A stretch of 64,000 nucleotides of DNA from Cognataquiflexum rubidum (lineage in GTDB: Bacteria; Bacteroidota; Bacteroidia; Cytophagales; Cyclobacteriaceae): the NCBI RefSeq assembly GCF_022538115.1, contig NZ_JAKZAL010000003.1, forward strand, positions 62,001-126,000. Reading direction: 5' to 3'. The first letter of the stretch is position 1. Every line of letters starts with the position of its first letter. Shown in pieces: positions 44,885 to 55,138 of this stretch. The notes below the pieces were generated by a model. The model was not told where the DNA came from. It made no database searches and saw nothing but the letters and a program-made list of their open reading frames with translations. The position numbers and the translations under genes are program-made.

Positions 44885-45817
44885 CTACCTGATTTCTTGC
44901 TCCACTTTCAGGATATACTCCGCCCCGGCTTTGTATTCTTCCGCAGTCTGCAGGTGCTCCATCATCAAGGGGACCTCTGGAAATTTTTTCATTTCTGTTA
45001 GAAATACCCTATAATCCATCTGTCCAAGTCCAGGCCTAACTTCATTGAATTCGGGCATAAAAGTCGGTTCCTTAAGGATCAGGTCCTTTGCATGACAACT
45101 CTTGATATTGGGACCAAGTTTTTTGAAACAGTCTTTGATCAGGTCACCGTTGCGGTAGAACACAGCAGGACTGACGACCATATTTACCGGGTCAAGGTGG
45201 ACTGCAAAAGCTTTTCGGTCGATGGCTTTGATCAACCTAAGGTAAGCATCTGCTGACTCTGGGAAGACCCAAGGCATGGCTTCCAAAGTGTAAAAAGTGT
45301 TTTTTGGCTTGACCTCATCGATGATTTTTCTGGTGGTCTCCACGATCAGGTCAAAGGTATCGTCTGAAAAATTATCGGCGTGGGGCCCCGCCCAGTTCGT
45401 CACGTTTTTGGAACCGGCGATGTTGACGCAGCATTTGGCCTCGATCTGATCGGCGAGGTCCAGCGATGCGACACATTTTTCAAAGGCTTCTGTGGCGGTT
45501 TTTTTGTCAGGACTGATGGGATTGGACCAGGCACCCACTTCCGCAATGAGGATATCCGCCTTGTCGGCTGCTTTTTTGTAGGCTTTGATGTCATCCCTAC
45601 CGGCATTCAATCCAACAGGGCAATAAGCCGCTCTATAGCCGGCGTTTTTCACAGCTGCCACCCAACTTTCGGGGGAGTCAAATTTTTCGAAGATCGGCCC
45701 TCCAAGCCGTAGTTTACTTTTGGCTTTGAGATCGGATCCTATAGAGGGAAAAGCAGCCAATAATCCCGATCCAAGCAGGGTCAGGGAAGTGACTTTGGAG
45801 AATTTGCGTCTGTTCAT
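44885..45817 (-). CDS. Tat-exported TIM-barrel sugar isomerase/epimerase-like protein
   Basis: 310 residues. The N-terminus MNRRKFSKVTSLTLLGSGLLAAF is a twin-arginine type export signal. The rest fits the AP-endonuclease-2/xylose isomerase-like TIM barrel, with likely metal ligands E in YTLEAMPWVF, D in AVHLDPVNM, H in IKSCHAKDL and E in LMMEHL. Such proteins isomerise or epimerise sugars and derivatives. Export to the periplasm is common for relatives in Bacteroidota. The true substrate is unknown. Single gene, convergent with the chaperone operon. Confidence 0.82.
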   Translation of the reverse strand: MNRRKFSKVTSLTLLGSGLLAAFPSIGSDLKAKSKLRLGGPIFEKFDSPESWVAAVKNAGYRAAYCPVGLNAGRDDIKAYKKAADKADILIAEVGAWSNPISPDKKTATEAFEKCVASLDLADQIEAKCCVNIAGSKNVTNWAGPHADNFSDDTFDLIVETTRKIIDEVKPKNTFYTLEAMPWVFPESADAYLRLIKAIDRKAFAVHLDPVNMVVSPAVFYRNGDLIKDCFKKLGPNIKSCHAKDLILKEPTFMPEFNEVRPGLGQMDYRVFLTEMKKFPEVPLMMEHLQTAEEYKAGAEYILKVEQEIR

Positions 45818-45937
45818 GGTTTTTTGCTTTATTTCAAATTGAAATCATGATTTATTCTCAGGAAGATTCCTTTTCAATTTTCCTTAAATTAACTTTAAAT
45901 CAACTTTATTTGAATGAATTAATTTATAATTTGAAGC

Positions 45938-46975
45938 ATGAATCGGAGGTTTTTTTTTGTTTTTATATGTTGTTATCTGTTCGCCGTCTCCTTCAAGGCC
46001 GTGGCACAGGAAAAAGACACCCTTTTTCTCCGAAATGGGCAGATCATGATCGGGAAACTGAACAGCATCAGTCTCGGCATTATCCAATTTGATGACATGG
46101 ACCTTGCTGTCCAAAATGTAAAGTACCACAAAATCAAAACCATCAAGGCAGGCATGGCCACTTACCGGATTCAGACCATAGACCAAGCGGTGTATTATGG
46201 TGTGCTAAAGCCATCTAAGAACTATGGAGAAGTGATTGTGGATGACGGAGTGGTGACAAAGCCCTATCCAATCGTAAACATTTTCAACCTGGTTTCTTTA
46301 GAGAAAAAATTCATCAAAAAAATCAAGGGAACCATTGCCTACGGTTATTCCTATACCAAATCAAGTGACATCGGCAGGACGAATATTGATTGGAATTTAA
46401 ATTTTACAGAGCAAAAATATCAGGTAGAGTTTGTTGGGTCCTTTATTTATACCAATAACCAGAGTGTAAAAACAAGAGACCGTGAATCTGTGGGCCTTGG
46501 CGGTTATTATAATCTCAATACGGTGCTCGTGGCCGGATTGGGATTGAATTACCAGAGAAACATAGAGTTGGGATTGGCAAGCCGTATCCAACAGGTGGTT
46601 GGGTTTGGCCGAAGGTTTTTATTTAGACCCAACCTTCAGGGGACGTTGATTTCGGGATTTGTAATCAACCAAGAAAGGAGTTTAGAGGGCAATTCATCTG
46701 GTAGTCTTTATGAGATTCCTCTCCAATTCAAGTTGGATTATTTCCATTACGCCGCACCCAACCTTTCCTTTACAGTTTTTCCTAAAGCATTTTTTGGATT
46801 GAAACAGGATGGAAGAAAAAGATTTGACGGGGAGACTAGGGTCAATTGGGAAGTAATCAGAAATTTGGATTTGGGGCTTCAGTTTTACGCCAGTTATGAC
46901 AATCAGGCATTGGCAGGAAGCACTACCAATTTTGACTACGGTATTGTTTTTAATGTGGGGTATAAGTTTAAGTAA
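45938..46975 (+). CDS. Exported DUF481-like outer-membrane protein
   Basis: 345 residues. The signal peptide MNRRFFFVFICCYLFAVSFKAVAQ is encoded partly by a run of nine T (45950-45958). After it comes a short beta domain (DTLFLRNGQIMIGKLNSISLGIIQFDD), a pattern seen before DUF481 barrels. From residue about 125 there are many amphipathic strands (KGTIAYGYSYTKSSDIGRTNIDWNLNFTEQKYQVEFVGSFIY, ending FDYGIVFNVGYKFK, a C-terminal barrel strand with a final aromatic). It is probably an outer-membrane barrel, and its substrate is unknown. Confidence 0.72.
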   Translation: MNRRFFFVFICCYLFAVSFKAVAQEKDTLFLRNGQIMIGKLNSISLGIIQFDDMDLAVQNVKYHKIKTIKAGMATYRIQTIDQAVYYGVLKPSKNYGEVIVDDGVVTKPYPIVNIFNLVSLEKKFIKKIKGTIAYGYSYTKSSDIGRTNIDWNLNFTEQKYQVEFVGSFIYTNNQSVKTRDRESVGLGGYYNLNTVLVAGLGLNYQRNIELGLASRIQQVVGFGRRFLFRPNLQGTLISGFVINQERSLEGNSSGSLYEIPLQFKLDYFHYAAPNLSFTVFPKAFFGLKQDGRKRFDGETRVNWEVIRNLDLGLQFYASYDNQALAGSTTNFDYGIVFNVGYKFK

Positions 46976-47357
46976 GATAACTTTTTCTTTTTTCCGTCGC
47001 CAATGTTTGTGTCTCCACAAACATTCTTAATTCTGAATTATTCATTCTTTTCGGCTAAAGCCCAAATGCCTCTTTCTATTCCATAAACCACCAGCTAAAG
47101 CAGGTGGCAATAAAAACCAATCACACGCTGCTACTTGAATTTCTCATTCATCATTCTGAATTCTTCACTTTTTCTTACTCCGCCAATGTTTTCATCACTA
47201 CAAACCTTATCCTTTTTAATTCATACTGTCGAGGTATTGTCGTAAAGTCATGCTCCTAAGAGAAAAGGCATAATCCTTTTAGCATAAATTTTTTTTACTG
47301 CAAAGGGAACCATAAATTTCCCGTGTCAATTTTCACAATTGTAATTAGGTTTACCCC
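46976..47357. other. 382-base gap with palindromic repeats
   Basis: It contains the perfect inverted repeat AATGTTTGTG-TCTC-CACAAACATT (47002-47025), a CGGCTAAAGCCCAAATGC tract, and the hairpin CCACCAGC-TAAA-GCAGGTGG (about 47089-47108). A second degenerate GCCAATGTTTTCATCACTAC is at about 47181-47200. There is no gene. Confidence 0.7.
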
Positions 47358-48113
47358 ATGATCAAAGAAGATGTTAAAGGGTTTTCACCCTTAGTCAATC
47401 CCGAAGAAGAGGATTTTTATGCAGGACCCCAGACCAGGTGGAAAGATTTTAAATTTGTCATCAAAGTGATGTTGGAATTTATCAGGGGATTTCGGATGCT
47501 GCACTTTGTGGGGCCTTGTGTCACTGTTTTTGGGTCGGCAAGATTTGAAGAAGACGACAAATTCTACAAGCTCGCCGTCAGGGTAGGGGAAAGTGTCAGC
47601 AGATTGGGATTTACAGTCATGACAGGCGGCGGTCCCGGCATCATGGAAGCCGCTAACCGGGGTGCAAAAAATGTCGGAGGTAAATCCATCGGTTGCAATA
47701 TCATCCTTCCCTTTGAGCAAAAACCGAATCCATACCTGGACAAATGGATGGATTTCAATTTCTTTTTTGTGAGAAAAGTGCTGCTTTCCAAATATAGCTT
47801 TGCCTTTGTGGTCATGCCGGGTGGATTTGGGACTTTGGATGAATTCTTTGAAGCTTTGACCTTGATCCAGACCAAGGTCATGCGCAGGTTCCCGGTGGTG
47901 CTGATGTGCAGTGACTTTCACCATGACCTGTATACCTACATACAGCACCTTGCCGAGTACGGCACGATCAATAAGGAAGATTTGGAATTATTTTTACTTA
48001 CTGATTCTGTGGAGGAGATGGAGGAACATATCCGCAAATACGCCATTGTTGAATATAAACTCCGCAGAAAGGAAGTCATCAAGCCTGCCGCTATTTTGGG
48101 GGAGAAAGGGTAA
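47358..48113 (+). CDS. LOG-family protein (TIGR00730, cytokinin riboside phosphoribohydrolase-like)
   Basis: 251 residues. It has the LOG signatures TGGGPGIMEAANRGAKN and MPGGFGTLDEFFEALTLIQT (PGGxGTxxE), in a Rossmann fold. The family cleaves the N-glycosidic bond of nucleoside 5'-monophosphates, AMP in bacterial relatives, and it is often misnamed lysine decarboxylase. The first 40 residues (FSPLVNPEEEDFYAGPQTRWKD) extend beyond the core. Cytoplasmic. The start ATG is 4 bases after a TAGGTTTA element, too near to be its -7 box. Confidence 0.88.
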   Translation: MIKEDVKGFSPLVNPEEEDFYAGPQTRWKDFKFVIKVMLEFIRGFRMLHFVGPCVTVFGSARFEEDDKFYKLAVRVGESVSRLGFTVMTGGGPGIMEAANRGAKNVGGKSIGCNIILPFEQKPNPYLDKWMDFNFFFVRKVLLSKYSFAFVVMPGGFGTLDEFFEALTLIQTKVMRRFPVVLMCSDFHHDLYTYIQHLAEYGTINKEDLELFLLTDSVEEMEEHIRKYAIVEYKLRRKEVIKPAAILGEKG

Positions 48114-48176
48114 TAATGTTTCAAAAATAATTTTCCTGCCTTTGCATTGACCACATTTGCACAAAAACATAGACAG

Positions 48177-48503
48177 ATGAGTTGGATCATATTAATCATA
48201 GCGGGATTGTTTGAGGTGGCATTTGCTTTCTGCTTGGGAAAAGCAAAAGGCTCCTCAGGAAATGAAATGTACTTATGGTATGGCGGTTTTGTGATTGCCC
48301 TAGGTATCAGCATGATCCTCCTGATCAAAGCCACGCAAACGCTGCCTATCGGCACCGCCTATGCGGTATGGACCGGGATTGGCGCAGTGGGAACGGTAAT
48401 CGTTGGAATCTTTATTTTTAAAGAACCTGCTACTTTTCTGCGGATATTTTTTCTGATTACTTTGATCGGGTCCATTGTGGGCCTCAAAGCCGTTGCGAAT
48501 TGA
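48177..48503 (+). CDS. Small multidrug resistance exporter (SugE/Gdx-like)
   Basis: 108 residues from the ATG at 48177. An earlier in-frame start at 48147 would precede the first helix with MTTFAQKHRQ. It begins MSWIILIIAGLFEVAFAFCLGKAKG, where the glutamate of the first helix (E13) is the proton/substrate site. Four helices follow, with WTGIGAVGTVIVGI in the third. The spacing around the glutamate resembles the SugE/Gdx group, which export guanidinium or quaternary amines, rather than EmrE, but the subtype is unsure. No guanidine riboswitch is seen. Confidence 0.86.
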   Translation: MSWIILIIAGLFEVAFAFCLGKAKGSSGNEMYLWYGGFVIALGISMILLIKATQTLPIGTAYAVWTGIGAVGTVIVGIFIFKEPATFLRIFFLITLIGSIVGLKAVAN

Positions 48504-48762
48504 GGAATCTGCCAATGTTGGTGTCACTACAAATATTCTGTTATCCCGCTTCTCCTGAAGCTGGATTTAACATTGCCAATGGTTTTGTACCCACAACATT
48601 CATTAGTCATCTTTCTTTTTTTTCGCGAAAGACACTAAGGTTTCGCAAAGTGGGAAGATTGGGAACCTTTCTGTTTTTTTGTCTATCGATTATTTAATTT
48701 TTCCTGTAGACATCCCGGACTGCACAGATAAGAAATTGCTGCCCTAGGTAGATGGTTTTTTT

Positions 48763-49581
48763 TTGATAAATTGGCAGGCATTAAGAATCCCATCACTCTT
48801 CGAAAATAAAATGATAGATGATATTGGTAATCCTCTTTTGACGGATTTTAAGGTTGACGAATCACTTGATTGGCAAATGTCCAGGTCGGAGAAATACTGC
48901 CTTATGGGGCTAATGAAAAAGCTATCTCCGGACGTTTCTATTGAAATCGGTACCTTTAAAGGAGGAAGCTTGCAGGTGATCAGCCACTATTCCCAGAAGG
49001 TTTATTCCATAGATATCAGTGATTCATCAAGAAAATTTTTGTCTCCCAAATTCCCAAATGTAGATTTTGTGGTTGGAGATTCTGTCCAATGTATCACTGA
49101 CATTTTTCAGCAGATAGAAAAAGAGGGAAGAAGACTGGATTTCATCTTGGTGGATGGTGACCATACCCGTAAAGGGGTCTACCGTGATTTAGAAGCTATT
49201 TTTAAATATCCGCACAAGCATCCCATCACCATTTTGATGCATGACAGTTTCAATCCCGAATGCCGGAAAGGAATCCGGACATTTTTGGAAAGCCATACGG
49301 AGTTTGTGACTTACGCGGAATTGGATTATGTAACCGGGTCCTATTGGCATAATGGCACTTATAGGGAAATGTGGGGAGGGTTGGCATTGATTAATTACGA
49401 TCCCCAACATGCAGGTCAAAAATTACATATCAATCAAAGTCAGCGGCACCTCTTCGAAAGCACCTACCTCCATTCCGCACACCTTCTCAAAGACAGGTTG
49501 GCGTTTCTTTTTCCTTTGAAGCGAAGAATTTTCAAAACCTTGGGCCTGAAAAACAGGGACGATATATATTATGATTTTTAG
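48763..49581 (+). CDS. Class I SAM-dependent methyltransferase (Methyltransf_24/CmcI type)
   Basis: 272 residues if it starts at the TTG 48763, or 256 from ATG 48811. The SAM-binding motif is VSIEIGTFKGGSLQVIS, followed by YSIDISD, FILVDGDHTRKGVYRDLEAI and ITILMHDSFNPECRKGI, as in the Methyltransf_24/CmcI-like enzymes often found in glycan and antibiotic pathways. An out-of-frame ATG at 48752 precedes a run of nine T. One more T would join it to this frame as MVFFLINW. The acceptor is unknown. No operon partner. Confidence 0.8.
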   Translation: MINWQALRIPSLFENKMIDDIGNPLLTDFKVDESLDWQMSRSEKYCLMGLMKKLSPDVSIEIGTFKGGSLQVISHYSQKVYSIDISDSSRKFLSPKFPNVDFVVGDSVQCITDIFQQIEKEGRRLDFILVDGDHTRKGVYRDLEAIFKYPHKHPITILMHDSFNPECRKGIRTFLESHTEFVTYAELDYVTGSYWHNGTYREMWGGLALINYDPQHAGQKLHINQSQRHLFESTYLHSAHLLKDRLAFLFPLKRRIFKTLGLKNRDDIYYDF

Positions 49582-50267
49582 CTTTGGTTTTCATGCTTAT
49601 AGTTCAAAATTTTAGAGGTCTCTACTTAAGTACACTTAATTTTTTGATACGAAGAAGGATTAGCCTTCACCATTCTAGAAAACAGGTTTTGGAAAATTGT
49701 TTCTTCGAATATTGACCTTGAAACAATGTTCAGCCAAGATAGCTGCCTGCATAGCTTTTGGCGATAAAAAAATGTATTGCTCTGACTATGCCTTTTATTT
49801 GGTAAATCATTGTATGCATGGCCTTGAAGTTTTGCCTGGAATTAATTGGGACTTGTTCAATGGTAAAGCCTTTCTTTATTGGCTTGTACCCTTTCCATAT
49901 TCCTGCTAAAAAATTCTAGCAGGATTCATCACTACCAAACCTAGAAGTAAACTCAAAATGATTCTTGCCTTAAAAAATTTCCACAGTAAGTCAGTATGGG
50001 TATTTAAAATATGTATAATGTATGTACACAATTATGCCAGTAGATTGGATATCCATTTAAATTTTTGTCTGCAGACTGAAATATCCGGTACATCCCTGCC
50101 CGACGACAGGCGGGGGTCTTCCGACTTCCGTCTTCCGTCCCCATGAAGAAGAAAATAGGGTTACTGGCAAAGAAGCGTATATCCATGATATGTATTTAGG
50201 TTTAACTTTAAAATCTTTTTTATTTATTGGTAAAAAATCTCCACTGAAGAAGCCTAATAAAACACCT
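49582..50267. other. 686-base gap without a supported gene
   Basis: It is AT-rich. A 70-codon frame at 49697-49909 has no recognisable domain and I do not believe it is a gene. At about 50078-50150 lies GAAATATCCGGTACATCCCT, a CCTGCCCGACGACAGG hairpin-like piece and CTTCCGTCTTCCGTCC, a tract that recurs near 57444-57490. Nothing else is recognised. Confidence 0.55.
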
Positions 50268-51548
50268 TTATTTCCCGGCTATGGTTTCAACAATTACATC
50301 CTTGCTTTCAAATAATCCCGGTCTGAACTGAAGCCCAAGACCGGGCAATTCGGGTGGGGTAACCATACCGTTTTTGACTTGCGGTGAGTTGGCAAAGAAG
50401 TAGGAATCCCGCTCTTTCCAATATGGATAGACGCTTTCTACAAAGTACAGATTGGTGATTGCGGCAGCCAAATGTGTGGAGGCGTACCACAAGATCGGCC
50501 CACCTGCAGTATGCATCATTGTGGGGATGTAGTGAGTATTCGCCATATCTGAAATTTTCTTTCCTTCAGATAATCCCCCACACCAGGTAAGGTCATACAT
50601 GGCTATTTCTGCTGCTTTGGACTCAAACATTTCCCTAAAACCAAAACGCGTGGCAAGGCGCTCACTAACGACCAAAGGAATACTTGTCTCCTGATTGAGC
50701 GCTACGGAAGCCTGAATATTATCTTGGAGCAGCATGTCCTCGAGAAAAATGACGTTGTAGGGTTCAAGGGCCTTAGCGATACGAATGGCACTCGGGAGAT
50801 TCCAAATACTATGAAATTCGCAGCCTATTTCAAGATCATTACCCACCGTATCCTGCACCCGCTTGATCCAGGTCAAAGATTGATCTATTTCTTTTTGAGA
50901 TATATACTCACCTTTATTTCTAATTCCAACTATATCGAAAGGACAATATTTGATGGCAGGGATACCTTGGTCCACGAGAAACCGGGCGATTTTTTCCATA
51001 TCAGTTTCGAGTTTCCAACCGTTTATGTTTCTCGAATCGGTGTAGGTGTTATATACCCGTATTTTTTTATTTTTTGAGCCCCCAAGCAATTGATACAGTG
51101 GCAAATTACTTACCTGCCCGAGAATATCCCATTGGGCGATATTGATTGCTGACAATGCGCGCATCTCGGCACCGCCGGTCACATGAAAGGCATTTTGTCT
51201 GAATATCCGTTCCCAAGTTTGTTCAATTTCCAGCGGATTCGTTCCAATTAGTTTACCTGCCCAGCTGTGCCATTCCAGGTCTTTTATTGCAGAAGAACTC
51301 GCCTCATTAAAGGGATAAGTTTCACCCGTCCCGATAATGCCTGCGTCAGTATGCAGCCGCACCCACATCCACTGCACTTCTGAACCTGCCACTCTCAGGT
51401 CCTTGTTGAATCGCACAATATCGATTTTGGTGATCTTAAGATCGGGGGCATTTGCCATGGCTTTGACTCCCAAGTCAGACAAGGCATTGAAGCCCATCAG
51501 ACCGACAGTGCTGAGGGCAGTTTTCTGTATAAAATCTCTTCTGTTCAT
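50268..51548 (-). CDS. Tat-exported enolase-superfamily (mandelate racemase type) sugar-acid dehydratase
   Basis: 426 residues from the ATG at 51548. The in-frame start at 51617 puts 23 extra residues before a twin-arginine signal (MNRRDFIQKTALSTVGLMG). The N-terminal capping domain ends near residue 150. The TIM barrel shows three carboxylate ligands: E in GCEFHSIWN, E in IFLEDML and E in VVSERLA. The later D in YDLTWCGG and H in MMHTAGGPI are acid-base candidates. Family members dehydrate sugar acids to 2-keto-3-deoxy acids. Export of a dehydratase of this type is unusual for its usual cytoplasmic role. Confidence 0.82.
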   Translation of the reverse strand: MNRRDFIQKTALSTVGLMGFNALSDLGVKAMANAPDLKITKIDIVRFNKDLRVAGSEVQWMWVRLHTDAGIIGTGETYPFNEASSSAIKDLEWHSWAGKLIGTNPLEIEQTWERIFRQNAFHVTGGAEMRALSAINIAQWDILGQVSNLPLYQLLGGSKNKKIRVYNTYTDSRNINGWKLETDMEKIARFLVDQGIPAIKYCPFDIVGIRNKGEYISQKEIDQSLTWIKRVQDTVGNDLEIGCEFHSIWNLPSAIRIAKALEPYNVIFLEDMLLQDNIQASVALNQETSIPLVVSERLATRFGFREMFESKAAEIAMYDLTWCGGLSEGKKISDMANTHYIPTMMHTAGGPILWYASTHLAAAITNLYFVESVYPYWKERDSYFFANSPQVKNGMVTPPELPGLGLQFRPGLFESKDVIVETIAGK

Positions 51549-51762
51549 ATTTGGTCCAGTTGGGTGTGTTCCAAGCCGTGTGTATGCCTTATTGTCACCG
51601 TATCGACGGGACAGCAAAGCGCTATTCCTGACTAGTTAAATATAGAAAAATGCGGGATTAGATGTATATCCTAATAGAAAAGTGGGAAGGGATAATTACA
51701 ATTACCCATAATTAGATTTTTCTATGACAGAGATGCAGGTGGCGGCGGATGTAAGGTGTTTT

Positions 51763-53045
<1,283 letters not shown>

Positions 53046-54977
53046 ATGACCTTCAAAATAAATCCGAAAGCTATTTTTTGGGGACTGTCAGTCCCTTTGG
53101 TATTTGTCATGATGCGATGCACTTCCTCTGCTCCTGATTGGGATCAGAAAAATAAGGAACTCATTCAACAGTATGGTTTGACAGAAAGAAATCTTACCCT
53201 TCCGGAAACCACCATAGCATCCAATCTTGAGGCTGCTCAGCCAAAAAAGATTGAAAGCATTGAATCCGTTGAACTCTATCCCGGTGTGATGGCAAAAGTG
53301 TTTTGGGGAAGCGGTGCGATGGGAAGTTTTGTAGAACTTGAGCCTAAAGCAGTCATTCCTGAAGAAATTCTTACTGCCGATAGGATCATGATGGTCATGG
53401 AAGGCGAGGTTCAGCAATTAATCAATGACTCACTTACAGAAATGGTAGCTATCAAGAGGCAAGCTCCTGATGGGGTGAATGGAGGTACTCCAAGAGCGGA
53501 TATTGTCTATTTGGAAAAGGGTAGTAAAAATGCCCTGACAGCAGGACCAAATGGTGCCAAATTGCTCGAAGTCTACAGTCCATTCCGTATTGATTATCTT
53601 CAAAAAGCCGGTGCAAAAGACCTTCCTGCGGAAATGGCAGACATAGAATCCCCGCAAAATTCCAACCTGAGTCCAAACAAAGTGTATGACCTCTATGACA
53701 TACAGCTTACTGAACTTGCACCCGGAGCTTTTACGAGATTGATTTCCGGCAAGAACATGTTGCTGAGCTTTGTATCCATGGATCCTGATTCGGTATTTGC
53801 CCAACATATCCATCCCGAGGAGCAGATGATGATGGTACTTAGGGGGTCTGTGAATCAAATTTTGATGGATGAAAAGAAGCAGATGGGAATCAATGAGATC
53901 GTCCGAATCCCGGGAAATATGGTGCATGGATCTGAAATCGGTGAACTAGGCGCTGATGTGATGGATATTTTTTGGCCTTCCCGAGCTGATTATCTGGAAA
54001 AAGAAAAAGAGAAAATTGCTGCCTTTCGGGCCATTATTCCTGAAGATGCAAAGTTGGAATTGCTGATTGATGGAAAGAAAACCCAACCTGAACTGTTTTT
54101 TACCGAAGGACCAAAATGGATGAATGGCAAAGTCTATTTCTCCAATATGTTTTTTGACAAGGATTTCAATGCAGACCCAAAAAGGAGTTCGACAGTAGAA
54201 ATGGATCCTGATGGAACTTACCGCAACATCACAGCAGGCAAGATGCAGACCAATGGACTTTATCCTTACAAAAACGGAAACCTGATCGTCTGCGACATGA
54301 TGGGACATCAGGTTGTCGAAATGACCACAAAAGGGCAGGTGGTCAGGGTTCTTGCAGACAAATTTGATGGAAAACCAATCGATGGACCCAATGATGTCAT
54401 CACGGATTCCAAGGGAGGTTTTTACTTTACTGATCCGCAATTCACCATGGAACCTGAGAAATTCCAACCCGGACGTGCAGTATATTATGTGTCTCCAAAG
54501 GGAGAAATCTCAAGGATTACAGAACCCAATGAATTTGCCATGCCAAATGGGATATTGTTAAGTCCTGATGAAAAAACACTTTATATCAACAACTGCTACG
54601 ACAAAGAATCTTGGTTTCCGGTCCAAAGTGAAAAAGATAATTTTATCTGGGCTTACGATGTGAATGAAGACGGTTCGGTCAGCAATGGACGGAAATTCGC
54701 AAAAGTATTGCTCAATGGAGATGTGCTAGACAGGAAAGGGAGATCTTCAGGTGCAGATGGGATGGCTATCGACAAAGAAGGGAATGTCTATGTCGCCACT
54801 TATAATGGCGTGCAGATTTTTAACAACCAAGGCACCTATGTCGGTATGATCAATTTGCCATCTTTTCCGGTCAGTCTTTGCTTTGGAGGAGATGATATGA
54901 AGACACTGTTTATAGTAAGCTTCAGTAAAGTCTACAAGATCAAGACTAACAAGGAGGGGTATGTGAATTATCTGTAA
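53046..54977 (+). CDS. Lipoprotein: two cupin domains fused to an SMP-30/gluconolactonase domain
   Basis: 643 residues. The N-terminal helix ends in a lipobox-like VMMRC (C25). Residues about 70-185 form a degenerate cupin, and 215-315 a second cupin with HIHPEEQMMMVLRG (H254, H256, E259) and H294 as metal ligands. From about 350 is an SMP-30 beta-propeller: FFTEGPKWMNGKVYFS (metal E354), DGPNDVITDSKGGFYFTDP (N and D), PNGILLSPDEKTLYINN and ADGMAIDKEGNVYVAT (D). SMP-30 enzymes hydrolyse sugar lactones. Cupin plus lactonase in one exported chain is uncommon. Confidence 0.85.
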   Translation: MTFKINPKAIFWGLSVPLVFVMMRCTSSAPDWDQKNKELIQQYGLTERNLTLPETTIASNLEAAQPKKIESIESVELYPGVMAKVFWGSGAMGSFVELEPKAVIPEEILTADRIMMVMEGEVQQLINDSLTEMVAIKRQAPDGVNGGTPRADIVYLEKGSKNALTAGPNGAKLLEVYSPFRIDYLQKAGAKDLPAEMADIESPQNSNLSPNKVYDLYDIQLTELAPGAFTRLISGKNMLLSFVSMDPDSVFAQHIHPEEQMMMVLRGSVNQILMDEKKQMGINEIVRIPGNMVHGSEIGELGADVMDIFWPSRADYLEKEKEKIAAFRAIIPEDAKLELLIDGKKTQPELFFTEGPKWMNGKVYFSNMFFDKDFNADPKRSSTVEMDPDGTYRNITAGKMQTNGLYPYKNGNLIVCDMMGHQVVEMTTKGQVVRVLADKFDGKPIDGPNDVITDSKGGFYFTDPQFTMEPEKFQPGRAVYYVSPKGEISRITEPNEFAMPNGILLSPDEKTLYINNCYDKESWFPVQSEKDNFIWAYDVNEDGSVSNGRKFAKVLLNGDVLDRKGRSSGADGMAIDKEGNVYVATYNGVQIFNNQGTYVGMINLPSFPVSLCFGGDDMKTLFIVSFSKVYKIKTNKEGYVNYL

Positions 54978-55008
54978 TTGGTAATCGGATGTTTATTTAT
55001 GTTGAATA

Positions 55009-55097
55009 GATATTAATTGATACTGGATATTTATGGATATTAACCACAGCTGAAACGCTTATTTCTGAATCAATATCTACTAATATCAATTAATATC
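55009..55097. repeat. 14-bp perfect inverted repeat between convergent genes
   Basis: GATATTAATTGATA (55009-55022) is complementary to TATCAATTAATATC (55084-55097), with a 61-base loop that itself contains GGATATT/AATATCC repeats. It lies in the 160 bases between the cupin-lactonase and RraA genes and may act as a shared termination structure. Confidence 0.55.
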
Positions 55098-55138
55098 ATT
55101 TTAAATATCCATCAATATCATTTCCAATATCCTTTCAA

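Noticed and set aside
48121-48176. Guanidine riboswitch before the SMR exporter
   Set aside because: Only 63 bases separate it from the LOG gene, too short and without a recognisable motif.
49697-49909. 70-codon frame in the gap after the methyltransferase
   Set aside because: No domain, no convincing start context and cysteine/tyrosine-rich odd composition. The gap is better left as noncoding.
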